A stretch of 64,000 bases of DNA from Megalonaias nervosa. Its lineage: Eukaryota > Mollusca > Bivalvia > Unionida > Unionidae. Every line of letters begins with the position of its first letter. Within the stretch, counting starts at the first letter, position 1. The notes beneath the pieces were generated by a model. The model did not search any database. It was given only the letters and a program-made list of their open reading frames with translations, and had not been told where the DNA came from. A program made the position numbers and the translations under genes. The DNA lies in NCBI GenBank assembly GCA_016617855.1, contig JAECUM010001891.1:1-64000 (forward strand). Direction: 5' to 3'. This document shows, in pieces, positions 13,440 to 28,397 of the stretch.

Positions 13440-15690
13440 CTCATGATATGGGGATAGGGATTGTACAGTTATCCCCCTCTCCCCAGTCTACAATCATACC
13501 TGTACAGGATTGGAAGTCTGCACAGCAGGTGCAGACTAGGGAAGGTTTCAGATTGGTATACCCCCTTTTCCTATCATACCAGTGAATCTGTATGGGATAT
13601 GGAGTCCTCCACCTCAGGGTAATTGGTCCCTTATGTCCCCTTGGGCTACTGGACCCAGGGTTGAGGTAATGCCACAGCTCATGTTCCACCTTCACCTCCT
13701 CCCCAGGTGACATCCACCAGGAAGTCTGAGGCATAGCATCATTTAGGAAAGATGAGTGGTCGCATCTTCATCCTGGAAATTCTATACACAAATAGCCCCT
13801 GTACACCATGATGAACAAGTATGGGAAATGGCGCAGAGGGCTCCTGTGTCACTTCTTCCTTAGGACATGGTGATGTCCAGCCCATCTCCTGCTCTGAGTG
13901 TTCTAGATGATGTTTTATCTATCCTCATTGGTTTGAATGAGTTCAACACAGGAACAGGTCAGTTGATGCTTCAGATCAGGCCCAGTAGCTCCTCTCAGTT
14001 GGATGAAGTAGAGATCTGACAGGTAGAGATCTTTGATAAGGAGGTAATTGAAGTTTACTGCCTGCTACCTGCAGACTGGTGCTGGTGCATAGTCCAAAAA
14101 CAAGATCCTTTCCTTTTTGGAAAAAGTCTCTGGGACTCTACCACAGCTAGATCTCCTGCTTCTTCTGCATTCCTCGATGATCAAGAAAATATCACAACTT
14201 GAACACAGCTGCAGATATGGTTCCCACAGGATGTCTTCATGTGCACCCTTTACAGTTTTTTCTTCTCACAAGGTGGAAACTACACAGATTTCTCTATCAG
14301 GTCTGGTTCCTATAGGACCAGATATTTCATCACCATTTGAATCACACTGGTGGATAAATTGGGATAGTTTCCAGACGGGTCCCCATGAATGCACCCAACC
14401 ACTCCAATCTGTTTGCTGATGCATCATATTCCAGATGGGGCGCTCATTAGAGCTAGATTGCATGCACAGTTCTTCAAGTCATTGGACTCGTGAAAATTCA
14501 TCTCTCCACATCAACAACTGTATTTCTAGCATAGCACAGTTGTATAGAAGAAGTATGGGGTTGATGTTCCATGGTCTCCTCTGACAACATGTCCATTGTA
14601 GTATATCACTGATGTCAGTTAGGCAAACATGACCCATCTTTTTGCATGGAAGCCTGGAACCTCCTCCACAGGGCCATATTGAAGAACATTACCCTCTGGG
14701 TTTGTCATTATCCAGAGAAGAAGAACGTTTTAGCTGACAAACTGTTTAGAGCAGGCAAGCAGTCTGCATGGAATGAACTCCTCATTTCTCCATAACATAA
14801 TCCATTTTCTTACTATGGGGAAAGCTTCTGGAGGACTTGTTTGTAGCCAGGCTCAACAACAGACTTCCCTTTTATGTCTCTCCAGTCCCGGAGCAGAAAG
14901 CATTGACAGTGGACGCATTTAGCTTCCATTAGGATTTTCTGTTTACGTACACCTTCCCACCTTTCTGAGTGCTACCTCATGTTGTGTAAAAAAAAGTCAC
15001 AACTTTCACTGCTGGTATCATTATAACCCAACAGTGTCTCCCTATGATTGTGGTTCAGTGATCTCCTAGACCTGTTGATATATCATCCCAGGTCTCTTCC
15101 TCACATGAGGGATCTTCTGTTGCAACACAGGAGCTCCCTTCTACACAACAGCCCACACATCCTCTACCTATATACTTAGCTCATTTTGAACGATCTATCT
15201 GCCAGAACAAGTTTTTGTACTGGGTTGCCAGCTGGGTTGCCAGCTGCATCATGCAAAACAGGAGAGCTCCATAACTATAGAGATTTTCAGTTGTAGTCAG
15301 ATGTGTTCAGGAGATAATCAAGATAGGCTTTCATGTAAAGCTGGGGTACTGCATTTCTAACTAAATGCCTTAGAGGGGGAAAGAAAGTGTAGGAAACATC
15401 TTTTCCTTCATTTTAAGGGCTCCGTTGATGTTCAGCCTCACTGTCTCATGGTAGATTGTGCCCACAATCAAAAGAGCTTATCAGTCCCTTACCTACATAA
15501 AAATCTCTTTTATGAAACTGAAAGCCCATGAGGTTTGAAGTAGCTTCTCATTCAAACTTAGCACAATGAAGCACATGCATTTTCTCTCTGGAACCCATAG
15601 TTGCAGCACAGAGTGATACCATCATTCTGTAAAACGGAACTCTCCCTTAATGGTGAGTAGTTTCCATTTTTCTCTGGTTTTCATCAGTTT
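13440..15690 (+). mobile_element. Decayed DIRS-like (tyrosine recombinase) retrotransposon
   Basis: Across several frames broken by stops, the + strand between about 14330 and 14990 spells the RNase H and adjacent region typical of DIRS elements, in the right order. HWWINWD (about 14345) is followed by NLFADASYSRWGAH (about 14405-14447), HYPEKKNVLADKLFRAG (about 14706-14757; compare H.PGKLNVLADALSRG), DLFVARLNNRLPFYVSPVPE (from about 14837), LTVDAF and YTFPPF.VLPHVV (about 14944-14982). The order and the LFATRLN..LP.FVSPVPD block are characteristic of DIRS and not of gypsy or LINE elements. A recombinase domain would be expected after 15200 but is not recognisable. The outer limits are uncertain: 13440-14180 is GC-richer and probably part of the element. 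Confidence 0.75.
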
Positions 15691-15734
15691 AACACATCAG
15701 CTTACCCACCTTACTGAAAACTTTAGCTCTGCAG

Positions 15735-15985
15735 TAGTGATGGGTAAGTTATTGCTGCTGTTTAAATGTAGTGGGGGAGGGTAAACTAATTTTAATTATG
15801 CAATACTTACTGTCATGCTTGTGTGAGGTGCACGAGTGTACATGGTCTTATTGACCATTCTTTACCCTTCGGGAGGATGTATTCACATTGAATAGGCAGG
15901 ATTTTTCAACACGGAAAAGAGTAAGCTGTGCAATAGCAATGGGTACAAACTATTGCATAATTAAATTACTCCCCCCCCGGCTAAA
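15735..15985 (+). repeat. Direct repeats next to the DIRS relic
   Basis: AGCTCTGCAGTAGTGATGGG (from about 15726) recurs as AGCTGTGCAATAGCAATGGG (from about 15931), each followed by a similar TTATTGC / CTATTGC stretch. In addition, TTTTAATTATGCAATAC after GGGGGAGGG (15772-15810) is nearly inverted by TATTGCATAATTAAATTACT before CCCCCCCC (15952-15978). Such mixed direct and inverted terminal structure is known for DIRS elements, but the link here is inference. Confidence 0.5.
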
Positions 15986-16735
15986 TATTATTTCATTAAA
16001 GTATGGTCAAAAACTGGCAAAAAAAGAAAGTAGTACTTTTCATACCAAACTACCTTGATCACAATATAATCAATAACTTCCTGCCAGTTGAAAAAAGGGG
16101 TTTTGCAAGTTTATGTTTTCTCCACTTAAAAATTGGCATGTTTACATAACAAAAATGTTCATTTGCAACGCTTGATAACTGCCAGCAGAAAAAGTCATAA
16201 GAATATTATTGATCGTGAGCTTTCTATAATCAGTTCCTAGATTTGCATTACAACCCCATCGCTATTGTCCAGTGAAATTTGTGTTTTCAGTTTATCTTTC
16301 AATTCATTTTAAATGTAAGCATCATAAATGTGATCTGCCAACTAGTGTAAAATGTGGAAAGAGTCTTATCAAATGTTATGGTGATGAGAAACTAATTATC
16401 TGTTGGAACTTCAACACTATCACACATGCTAATTACCAGATCAATTTTGCCAGCTGATTACAGTACATGAAAGATGCAGACTTCAGAGCAACACCTGGGT
16501 GTAGGTCAGCCTTGGTTTTTTCTTAAAATTACACACTGTTGACAGCTGGTAATCTCTGGCTTATTCTTCAAAATTTGCAGTGATGTATTCAGAACAACTT
16601 CACATGTATGTTAGATAAATGTCATTTGTATCTCTTTTTATTCACATGTACACACTCCAATTGCATGTGCCAATTTTGGTTATTGGTCCAGACAACATGG
16701 AGCTATACTGATGTAGCATATGGTAACATTTGACT

Positions 16736-16783
16736 GTTTGGGTGGGTTTGGATCCTTGTGTTTGGGTGGGTTTGGATCCTGTT
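16736..16783 (+). repeat. Two-copy G-rich tandem repeat
   Basis: TTTGGGTGGGTTTGGATCCT occurs twice with a 24-bp period. Confidence 0.85.
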
Positions 16784-16841
16784 GTTTATAATTGTAATTC
16801 TATCTTTAAAACTTGAGTTCACTTGTAGTTGCTTGATATGT

Positions 16842-17060
16842 ACCATATTTACTTGCTTATAAAATAAGTCAAACTGTAAACAACAAGGATCCTGATGTGC
16901 TATCACATAATGTGCATGGAGATCAGGGTCTATGCTGTTTCCTCTACAGATTACCTCTTACAAACTGCACAGACCCAGATCTGCAAGTGCATTATGTGAC
17001 AGCAGATCTGGGTCTGTACAGTTTGATGTTGGACTCGTATCATATGTGAGTATATATGGT
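16842..17060. mobile_element. Palindromic MITE-like element, copy 1
   Basis: The ends are inverted: ACCATATTTACTTGCTTATA on the left and GTGAGTATATATGGT on the right. Inside lie two hairpin-forming blocks built from CAGACCCAGATCTGC, a CATAATG centre and GCAGATCTGGGTCTG. The same architecture recurs at about 30.75, 35.74, 41.06, 60.55 and 61.32 kb. No coding capacity, so a non-autonomous DNA transposon is likely. Confidence 0.75.
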
Positions 17061-17547
17061 ATACACAGTTTGATTCCAAGAGGCAACTCAAACTTTTGCA
17101 TCAATACATGCATTCTGCAAGCCACTAGATTTATATTTAAAGATTTGTGAATTTATTAGTTTAAATTGACTTCTTAAGATCAAATACCAGATAATTTTAA
17201 CATTATACAGATTTCTAGAACAAGGCAATTATAGCTCTTTGCATCAATGAAGATTGCTAGCACCACCATTCACTCCACCCTGCAGCTGTTATGGCGATAA
17301 ATTTGAGTCTCCCCAATGATCTTGTGTCCTTGCTTATGCTGTGGTCATTGTTTATAGACCACAACGCTTGTGAGTTATCAAGGGAGAGGTATATGGCATG
17401 AAAAAAAATACTTCTAAAATTTGAATTAAGCCAAGTGCACTTCATAACTCCAGCTCAGATATTGGTCGACCTGAACCAGAAGCAATTCTAGATTAAAATC
17501 TTAACAATACCAAAATTGTGGATTATGTAAGCAAGCTGCTTTTGTCT

Positions 17548-17722
17548 ACTGTAAGATAGTACCGCTTACCAAAATTAAGAAATATTACCTCCTATTATCA
17601 GAATAATGATATTCAGCCTCAGCAAGATTGTCTTTATGTATGGGAAAACTGTTCCAGACAAGACCTTGACAGAATTGTAAAATTACAGTAAAGAACATTT
17701 CTGAAGTCTTGTTTAAAAACTC
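17548..17722 (+). mobile_element. LINE pol C-terminal relic
   Basis: LTKIKKYYLLLSE is followed after a frameshift by QQDCLYVWENCSRQDLDRIV and KLQ. This corresponds to the conserved stretch after the reverse transcriptase of CR1/Jockey-like LINEs (LT.KTRKLYY....YC..VWGNCS...L..I.KLQKRA.R). Stops interrupt it, so it is a dead fragment. Confidence 0.6.
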
Positions 17723-17729
17723 AAGCCAG

Positions 17730-19086
17730 ACAATAATTGTTGAGTGAACTGATTACTAGTGAAAATGTTTTAGTATACAAGGCTTCAGATTGAAACTGCA
17801 CTACAGTATCTGCAAGACATGTTCAGTTAGATGCATCTAGCTGTGCAGTATGTTCTGAAGAAGCTGCTAGGACAACTTAAAATCATAGTGCTTTTACATT
17901 GTCAGACTTCTTGTCCAGGGAACAGCCAAATTCTCTCATTGCTATTACAAGGAAATGCAGTGACTACATGTCAATTAAGAAAGAAGTTTTCCATTTTATT
18001 TTAGTAAGTGTTAAATGTATATAGTGTAAATTACATTGTAGAGAAAGCATCAAAGGAGAATAGTTACCTTCTGTAAGTGATGATAATGTGCAATCAAATT
18101 TGGATGAAGCTATATAAATTAGAGCAACCTTGAAACATTGTTTTAATAATATGTGCAGTTAACAGTAATGTTCTACAGAAAAGATCCTACTGACCATGAT
18201 TTCTTGGTCAAGTGCTCTTGCACTTGGATCTTTTGCAGATGTTTGTCAGGTGAGCGAACTTTGGTCCATTTGGGCCTCATTTTAGTTGTCCAGGCAAGTT
18301 GGGCTGTATCATTGTCATGTGTGAATTTGTTTACCTTTGTTTGTTGATGAGTCAGAAATTTCCATACTTAAAAATTTTATAAGTGCTCAAGTTTTTTTGG
18401 ACATCAGCTTGACTTTTTGCCGTTACAGCAAAGTAAGGTTATGGTATAGCCCTATGTTTGTCATGGATGCATAACAAATTTTGATTTTCAATTTTTTTTG
18501 TACAGATGATAATCCTCCATCAGATATTGATTATACATACCTTTAAATAACAAATATTCACTTCATTTGGATTCATATACATTATGTTCCTTTGAAATGT
18601 CATTATTTAGATGCCCAGAGAGGTGCATATGGCAAAATCAGTGTTAAAGTACATAGACCTTTTTGGACTAAATGAACTTAAATGTGTGATTCAGTACAAT
18701 CCGGATTGAATGCCATGTGCTCTGATGTCACAATGAAAGTTACACATATTGATAAATTCGTACTACCCTTGATTGTGATGATTCCACTCGATGCGCTCTT
18801 ATTTTGACCCAAATTTAGTACATGGCCACCATTGTAAAAGTCCATAGCAATAGATAATTTTTGACTGGAAATTTCTTGGTGACAGTTAAGGTGCAGAGCA
18901 TTTAATAATCAGGATTGAATAGACTTTGGCTAAAGATAAATAGTGGTAAATTTTAAAATAACAATTTATATTTAATTTAAAATGTGTAAATGCGCATACA
19001 TGACCCATGTAACTTGTACTATAATCAGATTTGATATAAATCATCCTGTCATAAAAGGCTTTTTCAGTTTGAACAGGTTATGCCAA
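17730..19086. other. Intronic stretch without recognised feature
   Basis: AT-rich DNA with short, unconvincing open frames; nothing recognisable. Confidence 0.5.
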
Positions 19087-19296
19087 TCTGCCATTAAATA
19101 TAGCCCCCATTATTTGAATAAGGAAAAATCTGCCATTAAATATAGTCCCCATTATTTGAATATGGAAAAATCTGCTATTAAATATAGTCCCCATTATTTG
19201 AATATGGAAAAATCTGCCATTAAATATAGTCCCCATTATTTGAATATGGAAAAATCTGCCATTAAATATAGTCCCCATTATTTGAATATCGAAAAA
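19087..19296. repeat. 42-bp minisatellite, five copies
   Basis: Five consecutive 42-bp units begin TCTGCCATTAAATATAGTCC and end in GAATATGGAAAAA, differing at only a few positions. Because 42 is divisible by three, the array is open in a frame on both strands (repeats of SAIKYSPHYLNMEK on + and GTIFNGRFFHIQIM on -). That alone explains the open frames there, and neither is likely to be a gene. Confidence 0.95.
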
Positions 19297-19984
19297 TATT
19301 TATGTAAGATCCAAAAATCAAAAACCACACAGATAAAAAAGAAACATTCAAGATACTAACTTGGAAAAAATCAAACTGGCATAAAGTCCTTTCAATATTG
19401 GACAAAATATGATGCTGATGTGCCTACAGTTATTGGTGAAGATACCATCAGAAATATAGAAATCCTGAGTCAACTGTTTTCATAACACTTGTATTTAACA
19501 GCATTGAAGAAATGACTATGATAAGCATCTACCAACTCAGATTGGGTAACATGTATTTGTATTTGGACTATTTGGCAGATATCAACCAGGTTAGTGATCT
19601 TGTTTATGGATAATTATCTATTAGATACTCTCAGGTATTCATTATTAGAACTCCTCATAAGCAGCATATCTGTGTATCATATGCAAATAAATAAAATATG
19701 TTTTGGTTTGATTGAATTGAAATTTGTTCCAGGTCTGTGGCATACTGTCTCATTTTTTTTTAATACGAAGTATACCTTGTGTTTCTATTAGTAAGGCACT
19801 TTCTATATATAGCTCTATTGGCCTTTGGTCTTCCTAAACCAGTTGTGCAGTTTTAAGGGATATAACTTAATAATTACAATAATCCCAGAATGAAACGATT
19901 AACATCAGAGTGGTATAGTTGGACTGATTCTGTATTGTTCTTAAATGTAACACAGAATCATTTCAATCTAAGTTGCTCATATGG

Positions 19985-20150
19985 CCAGTATATATGGTGG
20001 AAGAAGAACCTAGGAAGAGTCACTGACCTATGGGAAGCTACTGGCAAGCTTTCTCACATAGGCATGTTGGCCAAGATTGAGACTCGAACCCACTTGGACA
20101 GAGGTGAGATGTCAGTGATCTGTAGACAACTTGGCCACGACAATAAAGAG
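19985..20150 (-). repeat. SINE family B, internal fragment (minus strand)
   Basis: Contains GAAGCTACTGGCAAGCTTTC, TCACATAGGCATGTTGGCC, GAGACTCGAACCCAC (the B-box in reverse) and GAGGTGAGATGTCAGTGATC, matching the complete copy at 46557-46808 in the same orientation. The 3' end of the element is truncated. Confidence 0.85.
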
Positions 20151-23059
20151 TAAATTTTAGTAAATAGAATCGTTTTTTTTTAGCTAATTCTACTTATAAC
20201 TGAAAAAAAACAAACAAGAGACATTGTTCCATTGCTTGCCAATAATGAACATTTATATAATGTTTCAGTGTTCGTTTATGAATAAAAATATCTAGTTGCA
20301 TTTGTTGTGAGTTTTTTTCTACAACACTATGATTGTTCATGTTGTGTATGTACTTTCGTTGGTGATGAGTTCTCTTGAAACCTGTCTCTGAATGTGACCT
20401 AGTTATAATATCAATATTATGTTACAACTCTGTGGTTTTAAACAACGTAACAGAAAAGAGTATAAAACCAACAAGTTTTGTAAAATTCAAAAAATAATGT
20501 ATTTCCCAAGAATACAAAGTGAAAAGGTAAAAAAAAAGAACTTACAGTATTGTGAATTAGACCTCAAATAAACCTAGAATTTCTAATGCAAGTCCTTTTG
20601 GTTAAAGTTCTGAATAAACTTTAGAGGTATTCCAAAATAAATCCAGTGCTGGAAGTGTTGATGTGCCTGTGATGGCCTTTGTCGTAAGGATGTGCCAACA
20701 GCCCTTTGTTGAGTCACAATAATAATATCCAAGAATATATCCTTTTTGAAGTTCACTATAAATCCACATCTATTTGTAAGAAGATTATTTAAGATGAACA
20801 CTTTATATGTCTGGAGAAGAATAACTTGAATTAAATAATTTTTAATAAATAAATTCCAGCACAAATGAAAAACTGGACACAATAATAATATAATGGATTC
20901 TGCTTAGGTCTTACAGCAGAAATGAATAACTTCTAGATAAATAAGATATATAGTCCTCTACTTCAGCTCCGGTTGCAGTTAGCATTTTCTAAAAAAGATT
21001 ATTACCTAATGGAACATTTCATTCAGAAAGGTTCCAAATGTTTACAAGATAAAAATCTTGATTATAATTAGAAGGTCTGTTGCTAAAATTATAATATAAA
21101 ATGTGGTAAACAACAGGTAGACCTGGCATTTCATGGGGAATTTCCAATGTTCTGGACTGAGATTGAGATAAATATGTTGTTTGCAAAACCAAAATGAACA
21201 TGATTTTGGACAAGGTCAAATCCAAAATACAATTATCATTAGCATATAATGAATAAAAAACCTAAAAATCATTATAAATATGGATAAGAATTCTTATCTT
21301 TGGCACTACAATTATCACCAAAATAATGTAGACGTTTGTATTATCTTACCTGTTAACATTTGAAAGATAATCTAAAATTGCGTTTAAAAATTGCTTGAAG
21401 TGACCTGGACACTAAAACTTGATATATAGTGATCATTGCCCTAAAAATGTTATGTAACCCAAAAAGTTAGACTGGTTCGGGAATTTATTTGCAGAATACC
21501 ATTATTTGTACTCTGATTATAGGTATGAATATTGAACCAACTGCCTCCAAATGAGGTTGCCAGAGGGAAATATTCTATTGAAATAAGCAGACTAGAAGAA
21601 ATTTGTGTGTTAGATATGTTGACCACTTTGTCAAAAATAAATGTACACCCAGTTTAGTTTATAAAGGTAATAACCCACATACATATTTAAACTTTTTACA
21701 TCACACAAGTTAATCCACCTTGGTAAGAATAGGAATATGTGCATGACTGCATTGCCTCCCTTTGTTTGCTCCCCCCAGCGGTTTATATGAAGGAAACATG
21801 CAAGCATATTTAGGCTCGATGTAACATTGATGATCATTGATTTTGAAGTTTTAAAGTGATTCATGAGCTATTCTATCAATTTTCACAAGCTGAAAGATTG
21901 TTTTTCATTTATCATTACCTTTGACAAGCTCGTGACTTGCTTTGTTTAGTGAACTGCTTGGCCATGACTAATAGAATGAATTGGCTGTTTTTGTTTTTGC
22001 CTGGTGATAACACCTACAGTTAATTCACATAATAATTAGGACAGTCCAGCAATTTCGGTGCCAGTAGGTTGACCATTCAACATATTTTGAGTGCAGGTAA
22101 AACATGCCTTAGTATATGTTCCAAATTAATTTTTTTTTTATTGGTCAGCTTGATGTCAGATCTGCAGAATTTCAATTAAAAAAGGCATTTCCAGATTTTT
22201 CTGACTAGACTTCATATGTTTGGAAAGGGCTAATGTTTTTAACATAGAGCCCAGCCGTTACAAGCAGAATTTTTATTAATGTATGTATTTCAATGAGTGG
22301 TCACCCCATGCTATTTTTCTCTTAATAAAATAATTCATTTTCATTTTTCTATTCTAATGCTTTACTGGAAAGTATGCATTAGTCATAAGCACAGTCCATG
22401 TTGTAAGTGTATTTGATCATTATAAACTATGCCAGCAATTCAGGTTCATGCACATTTGAAATGAAAGTAAATTGTTTAATTCAAAAAACTAGTCTCAGTC
22501 ATCAAGCTGTTTGATGCATTCTAAAAGGTTTGATTATTATCTAATGATGAAGACTCAGTCCCGTAAGATAAGTTTTGAGTTTGTTTGGTTCACAAACTGC
22601 CCATTTGATTTCAAGAAAATGCTGTTTCAAACGGGGAGCAAATAACTGATTTATGAAATTACTAACTAGTTATGGTTACACTTTCATTTCCATTTTCATT
22701 GTTTGAGATTAAGGGATGAAACCTTGTATACTTGTACAACTTCACAAAATATAATGTGTCACATACATGTACCCCAATGGTTGTGCTGTCTTCAACGGCA
22801 AGGTCACAGCTCAATAATTTGAGTTTCTTTTACTCTCCCTTTCTCCCTACAACTTTAGAGTCATTTGAGATGAAGTTTGAAACATGGTATAACTATATCA
22901 TCACTAAATAGTGTGTTGCATACCACATTGGGCATCCTGTCATGGTCAAGGTCACATATCAATATCTTTAGTTTCAGTCACATTTGCCATTCTGCTTTTT
23001 CTGCTTTCTTACTTAAGAGCTGTTTAAGATTATTGTATGATGTCATTGGTTTTCATTAA
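20151..23059. other. Intronic stretch without recognised feature
   Basis: AT-rich. The 99-codon minus-strand frame at 20583-20882 has no recognisable domain. The part around 22740-22990 resembles the diverged AAGGTCA-containing arrays seen elsewhere (GGCAAGGTCACAGCTCAATA; GGTCAAGGTCACATATCAAT). Otherwise empty. Confidence 0.5.
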
Positions 23060-23352
23060 AGCTGTTTCAGGCGGGTGGCTAAATGGTTAGAACGTCCACC
23101 TTGGATGCAGGAGGTCATGGGTTCGAACCCCGGCCAAGTTACAAAAATGGTGCTGGAAGCTACCTTGCTTGGTGCTCAGCAGTAAGAGGTTAGTGTTAGG
23201 TCTGGTCAACCTGGTGTCAGGACAATGACACTGTGTGGAACATAATGCTACATTTCTGTGGCATGATGCCCAGGTGCTAGATATCACTCTAAACTGCCAC
23301 ACTGCAGACATTGTAGCAATATAACTAAAATTGTTAAAGCTGCATTAAATAT

Positions 23353-23383
<31 letters not shown>

Positions 23384-23393
23384 CTGTTTCAGG
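23060..23393 (+). repeat. SINE family A, full-length copy with 12-bp target-site duplication
   Basis: Most complete member of the family. The tRNA-like head has an A-box region (GGTGGCTAAATGGTTAGAAC) and a good B-box (GGGTTCGAACCCCGG). It is followed by the family body (GAGGTTAGTGTTAGGTCTGG, GGTGTCAGGACAATGACACT, GGCATGATGCCC, CACTGCAGACATTGTAGCAA) and a (CA)14 tail to 23380. AGCTGTTTCAGG flanks the element on both sides (23060-23071 and 23382-23393), a perfect target-site duplication, so this is a retrotransposed element and not a tRNA gene. Confidence 0.93.
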
Positions 23394-23865
23394 TGCATGA
23401 ATGAATGATAAACTTGTATGTAGGCTTCTCAGTTTGATGGTATCTTGTACATCATGTATCACAATCTGGGTTTTATCTTCAAGGTTACTGACCAGCTGAT
23501 TTTTCTTCACCATTTCTGCACATTTCTTCTAATGCCTTTTTTGATGGGGCAATCAAACTTGGTTGATTTTCATGTCTTCCCAATAGCTTACAGCTCTGTT
23601 TTAAACTCGGCATCAGATTTCATTGTTGTTAACTCGTATGACCTTGCGATAGTAGGCAGCAGACAAAATTCTCTAACTTTGATGGTGGTGTTTGACTCCA
23701 TATTTAAAGAGTTGGGGTTAGGCAATATATATGTGAAAGGCATGAGAATTTGTGATAGCAAGTAATCATGTTTATTCATGCTTCATTTTTCCCATAGTAT
23801 GCAAAAGCCAGCAATTTCACTGCCATTCCCTTGAGTCTTATATAGAAGTTTGTAAAACATACCAG

Positions 23866-24412
23866 CACCAGCAGCTTCATCTTTGCTAGCCAAGGTTCCG
23901 ATATGATAACCCTATCTACACTATGGTGGATCAAACAGATATATTGGTGCTTTGTCCTAGCGACATCTATTGGAGTACATGAGTTGCCTTCCTTAGTATG
24001 TAATGCCAACTAACCAATAGCATGTTGCATTGTACATCGGCCGAAAAAATTGTTAAGGCAATTGACCTAAAAAGGATATTTGGCAAGTTTAACATCGAAA
24101 GTATGACTGCGTACCAAAGGAAAGCCATAACATGTGTATTTGAGTAAAGGTATTTGTGCAAACATAGACCAGCAGTGAAAAAATTTCTTATTTATCAGTC
24201 CATTCAAGTTGTGCGCTCCCCTTGTCTCAGTCATGTAGGAACAGTGTTCAGATTTGAATAACTTAATTTTGATTGGATGTGGTTGCATGCCACGCCATGC
24301 AATGAAATTCACAGACCAGAAGCAAAGACATATCTGCTTGATTTGCCAAGGTGTAGATAGGGTAATCACATGGGAACCGTGGCTAGTGAAGATGCAGCAG
24401 CCCATTGTACAA
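23866..24412. mobile_element. Inverted-repeat element (MITE-like)
   Basis: Two arms of about 110-140 bp are inverted copies of each other. GCTAGCCAAGGTTCCGATAT / GATAACCCTATCTACAC near 23887-23922 corresponds in reverse to GTGTAGATAGGGTAATCACA / TGGGAACCGTGGCTAGTGAA near 24351-24389. Similarity continues inward through the AAACAGATAT / CATATCTGCTTGATTTGCC segments, with a spacer of about 250 bp. Exact ends and target duplication were not resolved. The open frames covering the arms are by-products. Confidence 0.7.
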
Positions 24413-25034
24413 CAATTCCAGAATCAGATTGATATTCTTTCACATGTTGAGTTGCAGCAGCTTTTTCAATTGACTTATCAACTATGATTCTTTTGCAGAG
24501 CAGCATCTCTGCTGTGAAATGAAACATTTCGTGTAAAGATTTACAAATATAATAAACAGTGCTGTTTGAGAATATATTGAAAATGTTCATGGCAAATTAC
24601 TGTTATAACAGGATGAATTTGTACATGTAATATAGTGAAATTATCTGAGGTGTCAGTTTTCATTCATTGGACTGTCTCCAACAAGGAGTACACTGTGACA
24701 ATCATTTTATCCAGATTGGACATATTTAAGTAATGACATTTGTCAGTAGGTCACATAACTGTCCTTGGTAGTGATAAGCTGTGACAAGGTGTGGTTTTGC
24801 TCTCCCAATTATAAGGTTATTTTTTAACATTAGTTTACATGCAGATTTATCAATTTTGCTTAGTAGTATGAGGGGTCTGGGGAACAGCAGTGCAGGTTTT
24901 GGCTCTGAGGATTAAGCTGCTGGAAGCTTCTACATTTTGAGCATTTCCAGGGCATAATTTTAACTATCTAACTGTAAAGAAAATTTACGCTTGGAAGGTT
25001 TTGGTTTCACAATTTTAGAGTTAACGGGTGCATA

Positions 25035-25055
25035 CCCCCTCCCCCCCCCCCCCCC
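25035..25055 (+). repeat. Poly-C tract
   Basis: Five C, one T, then fifteen C. It is paired with a G tract 65 bp downstream. Confidence 0.95.
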
Positions 25056-25120
25056 AGTAATCTGCTTCTGTTTATATCTTTGTCCTGTATTTTAAAATAC
25101 ACATATAATTACTTTCCAAT

Positions 25121-25325
25121 GGGGGGGGGGGGCAAGTGGTCTAAGGTGCCCATATTTACTGACATTGACATATTTACTTATCACTGACTGCATTGGTTCA
25201 AGCCATTGTGGGTATGTGAGAAAGATTATAATTATTTTGTCATGGGTGGGTTGTTCTTCCACTACCAATGTACTGACTGCCATGCATCAAGTGCTGAAAA
25301 AGGGCCGTAGACCCACCAAAAAAGA
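25121..25325 (+). repeat. SINE family B, diverged copy behind a G12 tract
   Basis: It begins with twelve G, then GCAAGTGGTCTAAGGTGCCC (the head A-box region), GGTTCAAGCC (B-box), GTGGGTATGTGAGAAAG, GGTGGGTTGTTCTTCC and TGCTGAAAAAGGGCCGTAGA. All align in order with the complete copy at 46557-46808 read in reverse. It is strongly diverged, so an old insertion. Confidence 0.75.
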
Positions 25326-28282
<2,957 letters not shown>

Positions 28283-28318
28283 TGAATTGCCTGCATGTTT
28301 GTGAGAGAGAGACAGAGA

Positions 28319-28397
28319 GCATAAACCATGCCACTACACAAGGGTGGAAGCCCCAGGTATTTACATTGCAATTGTAAGTGTGTTAGAGAGGGACAGA
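28319..28397 (+). repeat. Tandem copy of the Smad exon 3' edge and splice donor
   Basis: The last part of the exon and the start of the intron (about 28240-28318) are repeated at an offset of 79 bp. Exonic CCACTATACAAGGGTTGAAG followed by CCCCAG and GTAATT reappears as CCACTACACAAGGGTGGAAG followed by CCCCAG and GTATTT at 28331-28362. The downstream GTTAGAGAGGGACAGA also parallels GTGAGAGAGAGACAGA. The copy keeps a potential second GT donor at 28357. Use of it would include an in-frame stop (TGA four codons past the exon end), so it is presumably silent or produces a truncated product. Confidence 0.85.

Noticed and set aside
14266..14463. Minus-strand frame in the DIRS region
   Set aside because: Shadow of the + strand RNase H motifs, which are the recognisable ones.
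19078..19278. Repetitive protein on the minus strand
   Set aside because: By-product of a 42-bp minisatellite that is open on both strands.
19087..19296. CRISPR-like array
   Set aside because: Units are directly adjacent with no variable spacers, and the genome is eukaryotic.
23071..23145. Possible tRNA gene (good A- and B-boxes)
   Set aside because: Followed by a SINE body, a (CA)n tail and flanked by a 12-bp target duplication; repeated elsewhere in the window.
24254..24487. Two similar small proteins on opposite strands (23776-24009 and 24254-24487)
   Set aside because: Their similarity comes from the two arms of one inverted-repeat element.
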